In this document: positions 61,760 to 64,000 of the stretch, piece after piece
How positions within the stretch are numbered: position 1 is the first letter of the stretch
How the letters are laid out: each line of letters starts with the position of its first letter
Source of the DNA: JAPLDA01 sp043787975
GTDB lineage: Bacteria > Bacteroidota > Bacteroidia > AKYH767-A > 2013-40CM-41-45
NCBI GenBank assembly: GCA_043787975.1
Contig: JAYVUK010000038.1
Coordinates: forward strand, 62,001-126,000
DNA length: 64,000 nucleotides
Direction of reading: 5' to 3'
The notes under the pieces: generated by a model
Told to the model about the DNA's origin: nothing
Seen by the model: only the letters and a program-made list of their open reading frames with translations
Database searches by the model: none
Made by a program: the position numbers and the translations under genes

Positions 61760-63688
61760 CTACTCTGTTTCAGGCTCATCCATTACCGGCAAGCTATCAG
61801 CAGGTGTAACAAAATTCTTAGCCGGACCTCTTAATTCTATTCTCGGTTGAAGATGATCATACTCCTCCTGTGTAATCAGGTTCTTCTTCAATAAAAAATT
61901 AGCAACCACGCGATAGTAATCTGCGAAGTACGGTTTGAGGTTTCCACTTTCATCAAAACTGTATTTAAACCATTTCGGACGCGGCAAAAGGCTGGCGAGA
62001 AAAACACTTTCGGCCAAATTCAGCTCAGCCGGTTTCTTGCTGAAATAAAAACGGGATGCTTCCCCGATTCCGTATATATTCGGTCCTAACTCAATGATGT
62101 TAAGATAGACTTCGAGCATCCGTTCCTTGCTGCACAAATGATTGTTTTCAATCAGCCATACAATCAATGCCTCTTCTGCCTTGCGCGAAACAGTTTTGTG
62201 CCGCGTCAGGAAAACATTTTTAACCAACTGCATCGTTATCGTGCTTCCGCCACGGACAAATTTTCCGGCTTTGTAATTGGCAGCAATTGACTTTCGAAAC
62301 GCATCTTCATTAAATCCACTATGAAAGAAAAAACTTCCGTCTTCAGAAGTCATTACAGCATTCCTGAAGTAAGGAGAAATGTGATCGAGGGGAGTAAAAT
62401 CAGGATTAGAAAAATCTACCATGAACGAGCGTACAAATTTTTCATGTTCATAGACGCTGTATAAAAAATTATCATTCAGCTTCAGTAAATCTTCCTTCCC
62501 AAACCTTTTTATCCTGAAGTTCTCTTTCACCAGGGAAGAATTAAAAATCACACTATCCGGTTGAGAAGAATCAAGGGATAGATCCAACGAGTATCGAAGA
62601 GAACCTTCTGCTTTTATTCCGGTCACTGCATCAAACATACCCACGGGAAGGGACGAAAAAAAGTCCGTCGCAGGTAACGCATTTGTTTGAATTTTCAGGA
62701 TGTATTTTTTGCTGCTCGCATTCTTATAATTCAGATACGGATGAATAACCAGTTGATTTAACGTCAGCATGGATAAACTATCCAGTTCAAAATTCTCTTT
62801 CCCGACATTGACAGCGAAACTAAAATCCGCATGATGAATACCGATTAACTCGTCGGAAATCTTAGGATGCAGTATGTAAAAATTATCAGTACTCAGCGTT
62901 CCTGCCAGACTTACAAGATTGCTTGCATGCTCATACTTACTTAGCACACAATGCAACGTATCAAACCGGCAATCCGTATTAGCGAATAATTTTAGTATCG
63001 GAACACGAGTTCTTGAAAATTCCCACGGATAAATTTTAAAATCAAATGTCCGTTTGTTTTGCGAAAAGACTCCATCAAGGTAAAACCGCGAACCATCTGA
63101 AAGATTGAGGAGCGTTCCGTTTACAGTTCTATCCGAAGAAATAAAAATCGGAATATTGACTTGCTCCCTCCTATTATCTTTCGAGTACGAAATACTCAAA
63201 TTTTGAAAACTCGCCTTCTGTGGTGTAAGATCGAACATCAGCCGGATCATTCTATTTAACGCTGAACTATAATTTTTTTCCGAAACGGTTTTCTGCTGCT
63301 CATTCTTTTGGCCTCGTAAAAATGAATCGTAGTTGCAGCCATTATTGCCACAAGTAAGGTTCAGTAAACCATTCCTTACATAAGCCTCTTTCAATTTTAA
63401 CCGACCAATAAACAAAGGAAAAAAAGAAGGCTGGACATACATTGAGTCGATCTTCAACAATATATCTCCATCCTGTGGCATGAGAACAAGATGTTGAATC
63501 GAGACTCCTGTAAAACCTGAGAATTGAATTGCTGATAATGAAAGCTCTGCATGGTAATTGTCCCGAAGCCTGGCTGAAAAATGATCCACGACCATCTTCA
63601 GGAAAAAATTCCGGGTTGCAAAGAAAATAACCATCATCACCATGATGAAAGCTAAAAATAGTATCCCTGCTTTTCGAAACGTATTCAT
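61760..63688 (-). CDS. AsmA-like protein fused to a GT51 peptidoglycan glycosyltransferase
   Basis: 642 residues. One N-terminal membrane helix (about 8-28) is followed by about 390 residues of repetitive beta-strands resembling AsmA/DUF748-type domains (SARLRDNYHAELSLSAIQFSGF, DSMYVQPSFFPLFIGRLKL). A GT51 domain fills about 430-600: catalytic E449 (MTSEDGSFFFHSG), RGGSTITMQLVKNVFL, and ERMLEVYLNIIELGPNIYG with the second Glu. No transpeptidase domain follows. It should polymerise lipid II in the periplasm, and the AsmA-like part may form a lipid groove or span the periplasm. The tail is acidic. Confidence 0.87.
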   Translation of the reverse strand: MNTFRKAGILFLAFIMVMMVIFFATRNFFLKMVVDHFSARLRDNYHAELSLSAIQFSGFTGVSIQHLVLMPQDGDILLKIDSMYVQPSFFPLFIGRLKLKEAYVRNGLLNLTCGNNGCNYDSFLRGQKNEQQKTVSEKNYSSALNRMIRLMFDLTPQKASFQNLSISYSKDNRREQVNIPIFISSDRTVNGTLLNLSDGSRFYLDGVFSQNKRTFDFKIYPWEFSRTRVPILKLFANTDCRFDTLHCVLSKYEHASNLVSLAGTLSTDNFYILHPKISDELIGIHHADFSFAVNVGKENFELDSLSMLTLNQLVIHPYLNYKNASSKKYILKIQTNALPATDFFSSLPVGMFDAVTGIKAEGSLRYSLDLSLDSSQPDSVIFNSSLVKENFRIKRFGKEDLLKLNDNFLYSVYEHEKFVRSFMVDFSNPDFTPLDHISPYFRNAVMTSEDGSFFFHSGFNEDAFRKSIAANYKAGKFVRGGSTITMQLVKNVFLTRHKTVSRKAEEALIVWLIENNHLCSKERMLEVYLNIIELGPNIYGIGEASRFYFSKKPAELNLAESVFLASLLPRPKWFKYSFDESGNLKPYFADYYRVVANFLLKKNLITQEEYDHLQPRIELRGPAKNFVTPADSLPVMDEPETE

Positions 63689-63828
63689 TTGGACCCCTGA
63701 AATAGAAAGCGAAAGTGGTGATTCCTGATGAATGTTTCAAGTCATGCACAATTCTTCGTTGAAAAGTTTTAATGAATCTAAATGATTAAATAAAACGTAT
63801 CAGGTAACTTGCAGTTCCAGTTTAATTC

Positions 63829-64000
63829 ATGTTTAGGATACGCCCGGATAAAACAACGCTTTCTCTCATCATCACAACTTTGTTGTGCCTGATCGTTTTC
63901 CTGTGCTTTTCACAGGAACCGGTTTCCCCGATTTCAACTCCCGAACATCAGAAAATTCTGAAGGAATATAAAAACAAGGCCGACGAATTTTGTGCTAAGA
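63829..64000 (+). CDS. Start of a secreted protein, truncated by the window edge
   Basis: 57 codons read from an ATG at 63829 with no stop before the edge. Basic N-terminus (MFRIRPDKTTLSLII), a hydrophobic segment and a signal-peptide-like end (LCFSQEPVS), then a charged helical region (HQKILKEYKNKADEFCAK). Too short to assign a family. Confidence 0.55.
   Translation, partial: MFRIRPDKTTLSLIITTLLCLIVFLCFSQEPVSPISTPEHQKILKEYKNKADEFCAK

Overview
The window looks like about 64 kb of an AT-rich Bacteroidota chromosome (class Bacteroidia broadly, probably an uncultured aerobic lineage). The evidence is the gliding genes gldF-gldG, many secreted proteins ending in type IX secretion (T9SS) sorting domains, the order mutL - rhomboid - rhomboid - EEP phosphatase, and promoters that fit the Bacteroidota -33 TTG / -7 TAnnTTTG consensus rather than -35/-10. 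Shine-Dalgarno sites are weak throughout. No rRNA, tRNA, CRISPR array, intact insertion sequence or prophage was seen.

Layout. 1-6.4 kb: two T9SS cargo proteins, then a TPR histidine kinase with its NarL-type regulator and a GNAT enzyme. 6.5-16.1 kb: housekeeping (TerB-like protein, MutL, two rhomboids, EEP-family enzyme, ApaG, ABC-F ATPase, membrane protein). 16.4-25.9 kb: envelope and secreted proteins (T9SS/collagen-like pair, DUF2807 lipoprotein, PagL-like hydrolase, DUF3078 protein, CrcB, small Ala/Lys/Pro protein, WD40 protein, T9SS protein). 26-28.4 kb: an exonuclease/GIY-YIG protein followed by a palindrome-rich toxin-antitoxin insert. 28.5-35.8 kb: a large M36 metallopeptidase, a redoxin plus cytochrome/copper-monooxygenase-like pair, GNAT and a small secreted protein. 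35.9-43.2 kb: selD-selU, gldF-gldG, a DUF4340 protein and dnaN. 43.2-51.3 kb: a secreted RHS/YD-repeat giant, an HYR/SprB protein and a Kelch T9SS protein. 51.3-60 kb: S1/P1-like nuclease, gcvT-comB, and a surface-glycan cluster. 60-64 kb: thioesterase, MiaE, an unknown protein, an AsmA-like/GT51 fusion and a truncated gene at the right edge.

The strongest unexplained signal is architectural. In two places an accessory cassette sits directly behind a core DNA-metabolism gene, and a second copy of that gene's 3' end, including the stop codon, lies on the far side of the cassette. At dnaN the last 27 bases are repeated exactly 6.7 kb downstream, beyond the RHS and SprB genes. At the exonuclease/GIY-YIG gene the last 54 bases recur about 0.94 kb downstream, beyond a toxin-antitoxin pair, with 10 base changes but only 2 of 17 amino acids altered. 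No integrase is visible in either insert. Recombination with a diverged relative, or use of gene 3' ends as insertion targets, are the main explanations.

Other points: the two cassette-region secreted proteins (M36 peptidase and SprB protein) share an unnamed C-terminal domain of about 105 residues; a heme-c lipoprotein keeps every copper ligand expected of a PHM/DBM-type monooxygenase; and the intergenic spacers carry at least seven different palindromic repeat families.
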